Part shown: positions 38,009 through 51,898 of the stretch, piece after piece
Numbering within the stretch: the first letter of the stretch is position 1
Layout of the letters: each line of letters begins with the position of its first letter
DNA from: Latrodectus hesperus
Taxonomy: Eukaryota; Arthropoda; Arachnida; Araneae; Theridiidae
Direction of reading: 5' to 3'
Assembly: GCA_037975125.1 (NCBI GenBank)
Contig: CM075853.1
Coordinates: 33,595,113 to 33,659,112 of the forward strand
Length of the DNA stretch: 64,000 nucleotides
Made by a program: the position numbers and the translations under genes
Notes under the pieces: model-generated
The model's input: the letters and a program-made list of their open reading frames with translations, nothing else
What the model was told of the DNA's origin: nothing
Databases searched by the model: none

Positions 38009-40729
38009 GTGTTTTCTTAAAATTAATTATAAAATATACTGTTTATTTTTTCTCTGCATTTTTTTAAAAATTTTATGATCACTTTTCAAATTATATATTT
38101 TATTTTATAAAATTTATATATACTCTAATTTACTTAAAACAATTTTTGTGAGTTTCAAGAATTCTTAAAGATAGGTTTACATTCACAAGAAAAATGGTTG
38201 ACGTTTTCTATCTTTCTCTTGCTTTCGTTAAGCACATTTTCTCACACAAACACTTACGCACTCAGAATGTTATGTATATTCATATGTCTTTTTATAAAAG
38301 TTGAATACTTAAGTGAAAACTATCTTATCCTCAATGCTTAAATGTTATGAAAATATAAATCACACACTAATGGTATGCAAATCGCAAATGAGATATTTAT
38401 TTATCCTTTACTTTTCTCAATACATCCAATTTATTGGTTATTAATCATTACTCCAATAGACTGGAATGTTGCTTCTTTTTAATATAAGATTAGCTTTTTT
38501 TGCTTGATTGCATGATAATATTAATGGCTACACACTAATTCTAAGTTTTCAATTAGTAGTTCGTGAATAAATACCTCTTTCACAAAATTAAGCTTAACAC
38601 CATAAAAGAGAGTTAATAAAACCGTAAAAAATCAATTTCTTTTTCTTTGATCTTAATAATCAAAGAAGAAAAAAAAAGTTTATCATTTGTGGCCACTCAA
38701 TTGTGAAAGTGTTAACTCACCATCCCTAGCGATAATAAACCGAATTACATTTGCCTTATTCAAGTTTAGAGACTATAAAAATAACTGTTATCCGAATATA
38801 AAATGGAATGATAAGAATGATTAATAATTTAAAGAATAAATTATCAGTTAAATGAGATATCGGTGTATTCTGTATTGTGTAAAATTATCTCGAATCTAGA
38901 AAAATTATTAACAATAATGAATATTTGATACTATTTGCAAAAATTCCAATTATGCAAGATTTTTCACACCGGTATTCTGTACACTGTCTGATGGTTTAAG
39001 GTTGTTGTAAGACATTTTAACATCTACCATGTGCTTACGTTCAAGGATGACTTTAATTAAATAATGGGCCGTATTGTCGCAACAGGAAAGAGCCTCCGTT
39101 GTTAAATAGCGCCTGGAATCGAACCTGATATCTTATATTTTGAAAAAAACAAACTAAAAAGGCCACATTGAACCTAAATATTTTTTTCATAACAGTATCA
39201 TATCCTAGTTCATCCTAAAATATTTTTTAAGATAAGAGTTTATATATTTAAATAAGTTATAAGTAAATATGTTTCTTCCAAAACACTTCTTTAGATAAAT
39301 TATAAAATTGTAGAAACCATTTTTATTATTCTGTAAGCAATAATTTTCTTCTTGCGTGTGAAACATGACTCTGCATAATTTTGTATATTATTGACACCAA
39401 TGCATTTATGACGTCATACTGGATTGCTAAAAAAGTCATAAGGACAAATAATAAGATTAATAATTAAAGAAAACTGAAAAACAAAATATTTTGAAAAAGA
39501 ATCGTTTTCAGGTCTTTAATTACTGACCGTCAAAATATTTTTTTATAATTACTGTAATAAAATTGCAAAATAAAAATTTATTTTCAATTGAACAAAAGTT
39601 TTTGATATTATAAAGGATTGGTAAAACGGTAGAATATATGTGTTAATAAATATGAACTAATGCATACATAAAAAGTTTAATAAAATGATTTTATAAAGGT
39701 TAACGAAGGAATTGACAGAAACTAATTCATCCATAATTTCCAGAATTTTTAAGTACACATAAAAATGAATTGAATATTTTCCTCTCAACCAATAAAATAC
39801 TGTTATTTACAGTAATGTATACCAAAAAGTGTAACTAAAGTATCTTATATTAAAATTAATTAAAAAATGGCTTAGTAATCTTCCCCATGCTTATTTAAAT
39901 TCAAAGGAAATAAAACTTGTTGTATGGGTGATAAAATTATGTGTAAATATAAATGAGCATGTGTGTATTCGTAAATTATATTAATATAATTTAACAATTG
40001 CATAAATGTTGTTTTTCTTATTTTTATCAAGGAAAAACTTATCTCGAAATATATAATTGAATTGGTTATAAAAGTCTATCGCATGAATTGCTTGTTGTGA
40101 ATTGCATAATCTTAAAACAATTATTTTGAAATAAATAGTTTGGATATAAATTCCTTCACATAGATATTTTAACAGCCCAAACACATTTTGGCAGAGAAAA
40201 ATAAATGGTTTGTTTTATTTCTTTAATTATACTTTTAAAACAATAAATGAATATTTGCTTAAACCATTTGTTTCTGAAAGAAACATTTCATTATTAATTG
40301 CATATGCCACTAAAAGCGATAGAAATTCATTGTTTCCTACGCAGCCCAGTAAGGTAATTTACTCTCTTATTTTTATTTTTTATGCAGTGCCTAGTGAGTA
40401 CTTATTTTAACTTATTTTTCATTTCTAGTTTTAAAAATAAAATTATCATTTCCAAAATTTCTCGTTCAGCCTTCTTATTTTTCTTTTGCGGCTACACACA
40501 CAAATCAAATACATTTCTCTCTCTCCTCAAATACTTTTCTCATAATAAATTAGTTTAAATCTGCAATTTCGAAAGATAAATTTTGCAAAATGTGTATTTG
40601 AGTCTTTAATTGTTTTCCAGATATACGTAATATACATTAAACAAAAATTCGAAATTACAATGCTTCTACATATTTTAAGGAAAATTGTTTTTTTGCGTCA
40701 ACTATCTCTTTTAGGTTAATTTTATTAAA

Positions 40730-40731
<2 letters not shown>

Positions 40732-40789
<58 letters not shown>

Positions 40790-40795
40790 ATATAT
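40732..40795. repeat. (TA)n microsatellite, ~64 bp
   Basis: An alternating TA tract with one phase slip near 40778. Confidence 0.97.
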
Positions 40796-41220
40796 TCATC
40801 ATATCATGAATATTTTTATCATTTATTTTTTTAATATATGTTCACCAAATATGCAAGAGTTTGTAATAATCTGAAATTTATATATATTATAGGGTTATAA
40901 TATCGAATCTATACTGTAAATTCTACAGAATCGAAGTAATTTTGAAAACGTTTACTAATTTATCAAAGTGTATAAACCGATTTATTATTATTTTAATGTT
41001 TTTCAATCAAGAAGCTTTATTAACTAAAGATAAAATACTTTGAAATGAAATTAATTGCTTAAATTTAAATAAGGTTTTATTAACAAAATTAATTAGTATT
41101 CACTTAAAATTCTTTTTAGAATAATTATTTATAAAGAAAGTTTCTTTTACATGAGTTATTTTAATTTAAAATGAAAAATATTTCCTAAAATCTAATCTAT
41201 TATTCAAAAAAATATTTAAA

Positions 41221-41241
41221 TTAATGGAAGTCTTCCATTAA
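41221..41241. repeat. Short hairpin, 9 bp arms
   Basis: TTAATGGAA and TTCCATTAA are separated by GTC. A nearby AAGTAATTA / TAATTACTT pair (about 41250-41291) forms a second, weaker inverted repeat. Confidence 0.85.
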
Positions 41242-41569
41242 TGGAAATAAAGTAATTATTTTTGAGCTTGATTACTTAAGTAATTACTTTCTTTTACGAG
41301 CATTTTAATAATATCTGGCAGCTAAATAATTCGTTTGTCTTTAGATTGTTCATCTCGTTTTTATAAAAGACATTTGTAGAAGTTAATGCATATTATATTT
41401 TTGATCACTTTTAAAACCAAGTAAAAGAAAGACTGAATACTGATACTTTCGTTTAATCTTATCTGAATAGATTAACTATTATTTTTTCGTACGAATTTAA
41501 TGCTTGTTTTAAAATCTACAAAATTTTGTCAAATTTGTTTTTTTATTCACGTTCATGACTGATTAACAT

Positions 41570-41862
<293 letters not shown>

Positions 41863-44479
41863 ATAGAATTTTATATCATGAAGAATCAATATGCTTGCCT
41901 TCATTTATAAGGTGCTTTAAAATATCGAAGGATAATACCAAACTAAGAGATAAATTACCGCTAATTATATTTAATTGGTTGTTTGTATGTCATTTCCTGT
42001 TTTCATATGTATTTTATCTTCATTGGTTTTCCACGTCTTTGTATTATTTGATTTCTGTAATTAATAATTCATAAAAAATATTTAAAATTAAAATGTATGA
42101 TAAGCATAGAGATGAATCATGGCTAATAAATTAATATTTTGCTGACAGATTATCCTTACCGTTTGCTTAACAATTTAAAAATGCGCTTACAAAATGTATC
42201 TCTTATAATCAGAAAAAAATTATGGCATGTAGAAAATTCTTAGAAAAAATTGTATTTTCAATTTTTTCATTGAAACACAAATATTTGCTTAAGAAAATGT
42301 ATTTTTTTAAGTAACAAATTTCAAATTTATAATATTTTTTACACTTTAAATGGATTTTGTTTGTAGTACATCGTCATATATTTTAAGAAATTCGGGATTT
42401 TTATATACTATGTATTATATTACTCAATAAATATCACATTTGACGCAAAACATTTTTTTTTACTCAACGCAGAATTATTGATATTCGATATACATATTTT
42501 ATTTATGTTTCTAAAGTTAGATATTTCAGAACAAAATATACTAAATCTCAAACATCGGTATAGTTTTTACTTTATGCTCAAAGTACAATCACTTTTTTTC
42601 AGTTTAAAATAGGATTAAATAAAAATAAGGTGAGCCACAATATATTAAAAATATGTTCTTGTAATGTATGGATTTATTCTTGTAACTTTTCTTGAAATCA
42701 AATCAAGTTTCAAATATTTCTACAAGAATTTTTTTAAATAATTTTGATTAATTTTATATTAATTACTTTATTTTAATGACTACATTAGAAAGAATATAAG
42801 AAATCTTTATTTCTATGAACGAAAAAATTATGAACTTAGAGCACTTGGTAAATTTTGTAAACATTTAAATGAAATATGAAAAATGCTATGTCTGTCAAAA
42901 ACTGTAGTAATCAAAAATTCAAAATTGTATTCAAAACTAATTATTTTTTGTATTAATTCAAATTTTCTTTTGAATCGAGAAAAATAAATTCATAATAGTA
43001 AATAGGTTATCACCGTGATGAAACCTTATGCAATGTTGAGATTATTTAATATTCAATCATTAATCATACTAATTTATTGTAAATAATAATTTTTTTCTTT
43101 ATACTGACTTAAAAATATCTTAGGCGAACTACTAAGTTATTCTTATTTTCTTTGTTGGCAACATGATTTTAGTAAATATTCTAGTTCTCTAGGCCTTAAT
43201 ACATTTTGTACAGTATTCAAGAAGTTTTTATTTCAGTGACAAACACCATTAGAAACTAATTAATTAATCGTCATATTATTCCAGAAGTTCAGATTCTCCT
43301 TAAAATTATCTATTTATTTTTTATAAATTCATTGTGATAAAAAATCATAAATAAAAGCATTATATATAATTATTCCTGTGATAATCAGAAAATCAGATTA
43401 AGATTTCAAACACTATTTAATTTCTTTTATTTATAATTAGATAAACTGTTGATGTTTTTGGTTTATTGATGTTGATTTCAACATTTTTATAGTAAGGTTT
43501 GAAATTAATTTTGCTAAAAAATGTAATAATGATTAGTGGTTTTGTAAAAAACAAAAAATGTTTATAATACAGCAATTCTGTTACATGATACTCTTTTTTA
43601 ATAAAGCAATATATATTATAATGAACAATTTAGAATACTGAAGCAAATTTATTGTGCAAACATAACAGTAAATAACTAAATATCTGTATTTTGTTATAAA
43701 AATATCTCAGTAATATGAGGCAAAGCAAAATTTGAAATATGATAATTTAAATATCTTTGAGAATATAACCAAATTTGAATATTTTTTCTAAAGTTATTTC
43801 CAAATATTTCTATAAAAATTTATGAGTTTTAATTCAATAAATATAAATATCAAATTTGTAAAATTATTTTAAGTGTTGTAACGTGGACACTAAGCGTAAA
43901 ATTGATGTAAATGAATTACAAAAATCTCAGTAAAGTATTTCACAATAATTAGAATTCTTATATTATTATAATAAAAATTATATGTCATCTCTAATTCAAC
44001 ATAGTGCCTACAGTAAATCCAATCTGGTGTAGTCTCCATATTCTTCAAAATTAATTCAATTTTCATACAGTGTTTTAGAAACATAATTACAAAACTGAAT
44101 TATTGTATTATTCTGTATCACACACACACAGAAGTGAAAGAATACGTTAATAATGAAATCCCGTTAAATATTACTTAGTAGTTGAAGAACATAAAAAAGC
44201 AAATGTTTTTTACGTTTAAAATGCGTCGTATTTAGAATGCGTAATTTGAAATAATTGTCACCTAGATGAAAGATATTTCCGAGTCATTGGTACCTAATCT
44301 ACTAAACATATAGGTAAAGGAAAATAAGGGTGTAGGGATAGTAAGAAAATGGAGTTAGAATTATGCAGAAAAAAATATTATATTTATTATGACATTACAC
44401 ATGATAAAAAATAATATAGTTACAAAGAAAACATTTAATTAATTATAAGGTTACATAGTACCCGCACACTATAACCACA

Positions 44480-44925
44480 TAAATATTTACGAACCGGATG
44501 GTTCGGCTTCCATTCCTCACAGTCCTCTACTCTCGTCTAATTCTATTGTATATAGAATATTTTGTATTGGCCAGTAACGCCATCTATCGTCAGTATAGTT
44601 ATTATGGACAAGGGAACGTAAAAAAGAATAAAGGAACTATTTCATTGCTGAAAGAACACGAAGAGTTCCCGCCTGGCATTTATTCAGCCTTTCAATGTAA
44701 GAATATCTCAGTAGACTTTTGTTTCCGTTTCCTTTACTCTCATTTGTGAATGGATAACAGAGTTATACACAGAACACCAGACCTGTTGTGTTCAGGCAAT
44801 CACCATCTGCCTGAATATATTCTGTTCGCTTTCGAGAACTAAGAAAATGGCAAATTGTGTTCTGACAAATGCCGAGACATTTCAGAGCAGCATGTGAACA
44901 CCTCTTAAGCATGCACACACAAATA
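44480..44925. other. GC-shifted segment of unknown type, possibly an LTR or other retroelement piece
   Basis: Composition is clearly less AT-rich than the flanks over about 450 bp. It contains CGAACCGGATGGTTCG (6 bp arms) near 44490 and TTCAGGCA...TGCCTGAA (8 bp arms, 9 base loop) near 44791-44815. A CACACACACACA run lies just outside the segment, near 44122. An 83-codon + frame (44498-44749) spans the first half, with no recognised domain. A solo LTR would explain the size and composition but no terminal signature or target duplication was found. Confidence 0.3.
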
Positions 44926-46814
44926 CAGGAAAATATTAGCATGTATATAATTTTTAAAATTATTTAAGTATCATAATTTTATCGTGTATTGCAGATATAC
45001 AACTACAATTTCTTATTAAAGAGAAAATGCTGAATAAATGCTTAGAAATTTTAATAAATGGAAAGACATTAATTGAGAAACTATGAATAGTAATTAGTGT
45101 ATCAAAAATGAGGAATGGACAGTATGTTAAATCTGTGTCAATGTAGTCCTGTATAAAATATTTTTGTTCAATATCATGTATAATTTAGATGGGACTGCAG
45201 TTTAACTTTTATTAGAAATTATTGAAAATTAATATTTTTATGATTTTAAAAGTAGACCTACTTGCCAAGGTAGGAAAATAGTAGTAGTAATATTTTCAAA
45301 TTTTACCTATTTTTTTTTTTGCATAAATTGAAATAATTGCTTCATGCATTTTAAATTTTAATAAATATTACAAATATTCAAATACATTTTATAAGCAGAG
45401 ATTTGTGGAATGAATTTATGAGTCTTCTTCTGGTGTGAAATTATCAAATTTGCTAAACGGACAAAGACTCTTAAAAGACATGCAGGAAGGGCGAAAATCT
45501 ATTATTATCCGAGTATTTGATTTTGCTCTTTGACTTTGTATCCTATTTTATTCATTTGATGGTGGTGACTCGGGTACACCGAAAGCCAATCTGAATGTGA
45601 GAGTGGAAAATATGGACTTTTTAAACGAATTGTATTTCTGTGTGCAGCATTATGATCTCTGAATACATGTCTGAAAGATTCAATTTTCTAATTTTTAAAA
45701 TGTGAATGCTAATTGCAGTTGGATTTAATTTTGTATATGCCATTATATTTCAATTTATTGATACCTTGCTACTATTCTAAATTGTCTTTGTATAGAATCT
45801 CCAATAATTTTATATAATTATTTAAATTACTTTTAGATATTTATATAATATCCTTTACATTATGATGAGATAACAAGCAATATATAGATTAAATAATTCT
45901 ATATAAGTCATGAAATACTAATGTTAATTTTTTAAATAATCACCACAGTTATTATTAAAATTTAAAGAAATCTGAAATCTGTAAAAAAATATAAATGTAG
46001 CAATATAAGTTAAGACAAACAAGAGTTAAAAATAGGACTGAAGCTGTTCAATTTTTTTATCTGCTAATTGATGAATTTATTTTAATAAATACTGAATAAA
46101 ATTTAAAAAATGACTGAACCATTTTAAAAATATTAAAATTTAATCTGGTTTATATTGGGATAAATGAAACAAAACATTCCGTTGACAATTTTGATGAATT
46201 TCGGCTTATTTTCCTACCAAGACTTGAAATTATATTAAAGTTTAATGATTAGGAGTGTCAGTTGTTAAAATATTTTCTTATTTTTACATCATATTAAGTG
46301 AGGTGCATTTGTCCATACAAAATATGCAAGCACTTCGTAGAATCATTATCTTGAATTGAGTAATGAGTAATGGTTTTGCATTTTCTTCCGGGATTAGCAT
46401 TGATACTTCAAAATAATCTCATATTTAAGTCAAGAAAAAGTTACTTATAAATTGAAAATTAAAATAAATTGTTTAGCAATATTTATTAAGTTTTTAGTCA
46501 TAAACAGCTCCAATAATACGAATAATTTTTAAAACACACCTGGTGTTATAAAAATAGGATTGTAAAAACTGCTTACAGCAAAACATATTTTTATTTTTGA
46601 CGTTTTACTTATCTAGAAATATATCATGAATTAAGTAATAAATTGTATGCTAAAAATATTACATCATTTTAATTCAATAAAAATAGTGAATCAAATTGCT
46701 TATTATTATAATGAAACCTAATTTAAAGCCTAAGCTTATAATTCCTCATTGTCTCTATAGTTCAAGCTTCATTTCAAAACGTCAACCTAATAATGATAAA
46801 TTCAGTAATGACTG

Positions 46815-46911
46815 ATTCAGTAATGAAAGGAAGAAGAATTATTTAATATTATTTGATAATTACATATATCAAATAATATTGAATAATTCTTTTTCCTTTC
46901 AGTTACTGAAT
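46815..46911. repeat. Long near-perfect hairpin, ~43 bp arms
   Basis: The left arm begins ATTCAGTAATGAAAGGAAGA and the right arm ends CTTTCAGTTACTGAAT. The arms pair over 9 bp, then a small bulge, then about 33 bp in which the only two differences are G-T pairs if transcribed, closing on a loop of about 10 bases. ATTCAGTAATGA also occurs once more just upstream, from about 46800, giving a short direct repeat at the left edge. Confidence 0.93.
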
Positions 46912-49900
46912 TTAAATTACCCTATTTGATCAAAAATTGTCTTATGAATGCAACATTTATTTGGGTGGTTAATATGTTTTTGATCTAAAGACATTAAATT
47001 GATCTCTCAACGCTATAGAATTTTCGAAGTGCATTAAAGTAAAAACAAAGTTTTGGATTGTGCAAAGCTTTTTTGACTTCCTACAAACAGTTCATTCTTT
47101 ATGAATTATAATGGGTTTCTTTTAGTTCACAAGGAGCACTTCTCTTATTCTTCGGATTTAATTCTACAGCAACGAGAGCTTTGAAAGGCATTAAAGGTAA
47201 ATTGAGTGAAGGAAGTAAACAAGTATTAATGGAAAACTTGTGTGGAATTTCCCATTTACATTTGATGCTTTTGAAACATAGGAAATGAGTTAATATCAAA
47301 CAAAAAAGACACTCTGGAAATTATGTTTAATGCATTATCTCGCTGTTTATTTAAATCTAAAAAAGCAAACATTTTAATGCAATTCTTCAAATGGAAAAAC
47401 ATGCATATTGACTGCAAACTGTTACATGTTTTAATAGTGGAAGAACTGTTATTTAGTTCACTTATTGTAACATTAGTAAAATGTTTTAAATTATAGCACA
47501 TTTTAAAACAAGTTTTATTTTACCAATGCATATATATTAAATAAAGAGCTAAAACTTATGATGCTACAATTCTATAAAAAATTAATATATTAGAGGTATT
47601 TATTTTAACACACAAAATACATCAAAGTAACATATTTTTAAGCTGTTTAATATTTATTAGGGTTGCTATTAAAAGATATTTCGATTTTTTATATTTCATA
47701 TAATAATCACAAAATCTGATCATACAAAAAGGATATTTAACTATTATTGCATTCATCTGAGTGCTACTATTATTAAGAAATTTCACTAAATAAAATTATT
47801 TTACACAAAGAAAAAGTAGAAAAAATTTACTTTGATATTAAGTAAAATAATTTATTCTTATTGGATAAATTTTCATAAATATCACAATTTTCATAAACTG
47901 TTTTTATTGAATTAATTTTCATTGATGACCATTTTCAGTAAAATAGCTTGAACATTAAAACAGATTTTGTAACTATGGATTACATATTTTCAGGAATGAA
48001 ATTTTTGTTCTAAAAAGTATTTGTATTTAATTTTAAAAGAAGTTTACCTATAAACTAAAATCACATTCTTTGAAATATAAATGCACACTAGAATTTTATG
48101 ATACAAGTGGGATATTTCACCCTGTTTCGTATCAATATCTTCTTTAGACTAATAGAAATATCTTTTCCATGTAAAAGAAAGATTTTATATCTGCAGCAAA
48201 AGTTTTCCGAAAGTTTTCTGAGCCGCCACCACTAGAATGGCTCTCTTGAACACACACAAGATGTCCAAAAGATATCCCAAAGAAATCCTAGGGATCACCG
48301 CATTAGATGCACAACCCCTCAATGACGCTCTTGGGGGTCGTTTAGCGAAAGAATTTTGTAGACATGTCTTGAAAGTATGACGCAGCTTTGGTCAGTTTCT
48401 TTGGTAGTATCAACAAATAAAAATACTTTCGATATACTTCGACCTTCGAATGACTTAAAAGTGGACATTAGAACGGCAATATCTAGATTGATTTCCATTC
48501 TAATATCGTGGAAATGAAGCTTTATACAGTTAAATTAGGAGAGGAAATGAACAGTCAATATTCACTTCTGTGCTTTTAGCTGACGAGATAATGTTTAATG
48601 GCCAAGGGTAATTTAGAAATTTAATTAGCTTAGAATGCTTTCTGTGTACTTAGAAATACTGAATTAGGTCATATGGGCTCTGTCCCTTTTAATTATATGC
48701 ATTGCAATTAATTTACGGAATTGGAATCTGAGGTACTATTAATGATTTCAAAATTCATTTATTTTGGATTAAATTATTTTAGAAATGATTAGTCTCCAAA
48801 ATTTAATGATGTCAAAATTTCTTTTGTTTAATAAATATTAATTTTACACTAATAAAGGCACAAAATAGTATATTATTCAAAAAATATACTTAAAAATAAG
48901 TATAAAATATAGTTTTTTATTATATATCATTATTTTATTATATATTTATTTTATTATAAATATGATTATATATATCTTTCACAAAAAATTAATTTTTTTA
49001 CATAGATTCAATATAAGATTCAGTATTTCGCATGGAAATTTTATTTATTAGATTTGCCATAATATTTGTTAAAAGTAATTCTTATGGTCTTATTAGCAAT
49101 AGCTAAAATTAGATAAATATTTTCAAAATGCTTAAAAATGCTTATGAATATTAAAAAACAATATTTTTTTCTGAATTTTAAACTATAGACAATTTTGCAA
49201 GGGTCATTTTTATGAGAGTTTACTTGGTCCTAGAGTTATTATTAGTTTTGCTTTTATGAATTAAATATATTTCTCAATGCAATTTTATAATAAATACATA
49301 ATAATAATACCTATTTAGTGTCCAGAAAATTACTTGATTATTTTAAAATGTTTGGGGGAAAATAAATAAATGAGAAACAATGTATATTCATAGATATTTG
49401 TTTTTAGTTGAATTTTGAAACACACATAAAACTATAAAGATTGTTTTTTGTCACTTTAAAGCAATTTTAATTTATGGTAACCATTCAAATAATTCATTTG
49501 CAAATTTCTTGAAAAATGTCTGTAACAATTTCTGGGTGGAGTGCATAAAAACTATCAGGATTTTCTTACTTTTGATATTTGAATACGATCAAGTTCACGT
49601 TGATGTTTAAAGGAAGTATGAACATATTTAGATTTTCTCTTATTGCATCATATGATGAGGGACACAATTTTCTTCAATCGTTGCCGTGTTGTGCTTTAAT
49701 AAGATGAACATGCTTAAGGTTTTAGCTTGCACATGTTACTTTAATTTAAGCAGAAGGACAATTATTGTGGTACTTTGCTTCTAGAGCTAAAATAAAACGT
49801 GTGCAATATAGTATTTTAATGTAGTGTTTTCAATAAAAATTAGTTCATTTACGTTAGAAAAGTTTAAATATAAACAAAATAATATTTCGCTTTGAGATTT

Positions 49901-51044
49901 TGTTTAAACCAAAATTATCATTTTATTTTTCAGTTATTTAAAGTTAAGTTTTGCTGTTATATAAATATAATTAATTATAAGCCATTACTGTAAATGTTAT
50001 TATATGTTTTTTTTAATGTTTAGTGGAAATAATTGTAAATAAAATTGTCAAGTTATTGAAAACATATATCCTGTCCCACTGTAAACGACATAAAGCTTTC
50101 CCAGGAGCTAATTTGCTTTTTTATGAAGTGAATAACTGTTAATTTTTGTTAGAGAATATTCTTTTTTAAATGAAAGAAAATGTAAACATGAGAATGTGAT
50201 AAACTAAAAATAGGCAAAAATGATGATAAATAAAATAGCTCTTTTTCAAAAGACTAAAATGCCAAAGGGTATTGCAGTAAATAAATAAAATTTGATTGGC
50301 TTGAAATCTTGCTACCCAAATAAAAAAGTTTAGTAAGGAAAAAGTCTTATTAAAATGCTCAGCTTAAAGGAGTTATGCTAATAAAAACTGAGTAATCTGA
50401 AAATTTTGTGATTGTTTATTATTTTTGTGTTTCAGTCCGATCAATCGAGAGGCAAAAGAAGCTTAACTTACCCATGAAAGTTTATGAATTATTTATTAAA
50501 TTATGATTTTAAGCTATATTCAACCAGGAGAAGTAGGTAACTTCAAGGTCTTATAGGATGCAAATGAAAGATATAGGAAGAAAAACTAATTGGTCCCCAT
50601 AAAATGATTTAAGGGAAAAACTAACAACCTACAGAGGGCTTAGTAGCTGAGGCATGAGTCAATGGATGGTTTTAACTGATAAGCCAAATCCTCCGAGGAA
50701 TGGACCTAGATAAGCAGACGAGTTGAAAAAGTCTAATACAGAGACTTACAAAAAGTCTAAAAAAATTGATCTGCTATTTTCTTTTTTATTATTTGTCGTA
50801 TTTAACGCACTGCGATTGCATTTATACCAGTGTTGAACTTCTGGCGGGTGAGTCTGATTTTCCCTACTTTTGGCCCCTCGTGTATATAGACAAAGCAATT
50901 TCCATACAATTTAAGTTATTTAAAATTTCCTATAAATGACTCTGCAAAACGGGTTGCTCATCTCCTAATTTGTTCTTCAGAGATTTTCACCACTTTTTCA
51001 CTATATTGACTAATTAATAAATACATTTTAAATTAATTATTAGT

Positions 51045-51080
51045 TATTACAAACATTTTTGAAACAAAATGTTTGTAATA
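51045..51080. repeat. Hairpin, 15 bp perfect arms
   Basis: TATTACAAACATTTT and AAAATGTTTGTAATA are separated by a 6-base loop. Confidence 0.93.
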
Positions 51081-51467
51081 GCAATTTTTTTCAGTTAGGG
51101 ATTTTTAATGAAACTGCTACGTTTAAATAAAACATAAATTTGTATAATAACGTGAATAAAACTGAAGCCAATGCAAAACATATTTAAGATTAAAATTTTT
51201 TAAACTTATTGATCACTTTACTGAAACCCTTTATGTATTCTTGGTAAAAGCTCTATGGTTTCTATTGTTATATTAATTGCAAACTTTAAGAATCCTAATA
51301 ATTATCATTTTAATGACACTTTAAAATAATTTTTCATGCTCAGTTATCTGTTGGCGATATACCACTTATAAAAATTAATACATCAATGCATATAAATGTA
51401 AACTGTACAAAAAACAAATTTTAATCAAAAATATTTATTATATTAATATTAAATATTTTTCATCAAA

Positions 51468-51508
51468 ATCAAAGAAAAATTTAATATATTAATAAATTTT
51501 TCTTTGAT
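51468..51508. repeat. Hairpin, 16 bp perfect arms
   Basis: ATCAAAGAAAAATTTA and TAAATTTTTCTTTGAT are separated by 9 bases. A second inverted repeat built on AAAAATATTTA / TAAATATTTTT lies directly upstream. Confidence 0.93.
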
Positions 51509-51651
51509 AGTCAAGAGGGGAAATTTCATACATTGAAATAAATGTATATCAAAATGTTGTCATGTATTTTTTTGTTAAAAACGCATGAATCTAAATATAC
51601 CAGCATTTGCAAACTTTTTTTATAATTTAATATCGCTGTAACCTATTATTT

Positions 51652-51898
51652 GGCACAGGTGCCGTATAATCCATAATTCCAAATTCTGAATTTTTTTGGC
51701 GATGGAGAAATGTGGCTAAGATAACGTATCCTGACATGCCCGTTGGCGTAAATACTAGGGTTAGCAAAATAGAATTTTCTGCATAATTCTTATAGGTCTC
51801 CATATGTATGACGTCATAAAACGAGGTTACCAGATACTTAAGAAAATCCACCAAAATATCTCAGAATTTGGCATCATGGATTATATGGCACCTGTGCC
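51652..51898. mobile_element. Non-autonomous DNA transposon (MITE), 247 bp
   Basis: The two ends are inverted copies over about 52 bp at roughly 85% identity by eye. Left: GGCACAGGTGCCGTATAATC..., then CCAAATTCTGA. Right, reverse complement: GGCACAGGTGCCATATAATC..., then CCAAATTCTGA. The flanks TATTATTT (51644-51651) and TTTTATTT (51899-51906) match at 7 of 8 bases, an imperfect 8 bp target duplication that points to hAT-type mobilisation. The interior is about 140 bp with no coding capacity. It contains TGACGTCA, a CRE-like site. The 75-codon reverse frame at 51627-51854 is an artefact of the element. The terminal sequence does not match the hAT elements in this window, so any partner transposase lies elsewhere. 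Confidence 0.85.

Larger units (their letters stand above)
44930..51640. other. AT-rich DNA with small unexplained patches
   Basis: No gene is recognised. Patches with less AT bias lie at about 45420-45620, 48190-48430 (with GATCACCGCATTAGATGCAC and CTCTTGGGGGTCGTTTAGCG) and 50500-50900; none gives a readable product. Two neighbouring reverse frames at 47099-47299 and 47256-47501 overlap slightly and look less biased than usual, but I recognise no domain. Hairpins within this stretch are listed separately. Confidence 0.45.

Noticed and set aside
39080..39130. Reverse-strand GGTTCGATTCC, a perfect tRNA B-box
   Set aside because: No A box or foldable cloverleaf at the right distance; a B-box-like 11-mer alone is not enough to call a tRNA or SINE.
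47099..47501. Two overlapping reverse frames
   Set aside because: They read somewhat more protein-like than their surroundings, but no domain, splice context or repeat family could be named.
51805..51820. TGACGTCA, a CRE/CREB-type site
   Set aside because: An 8 bp site inside a MITE, with no gene nearby to regulate.
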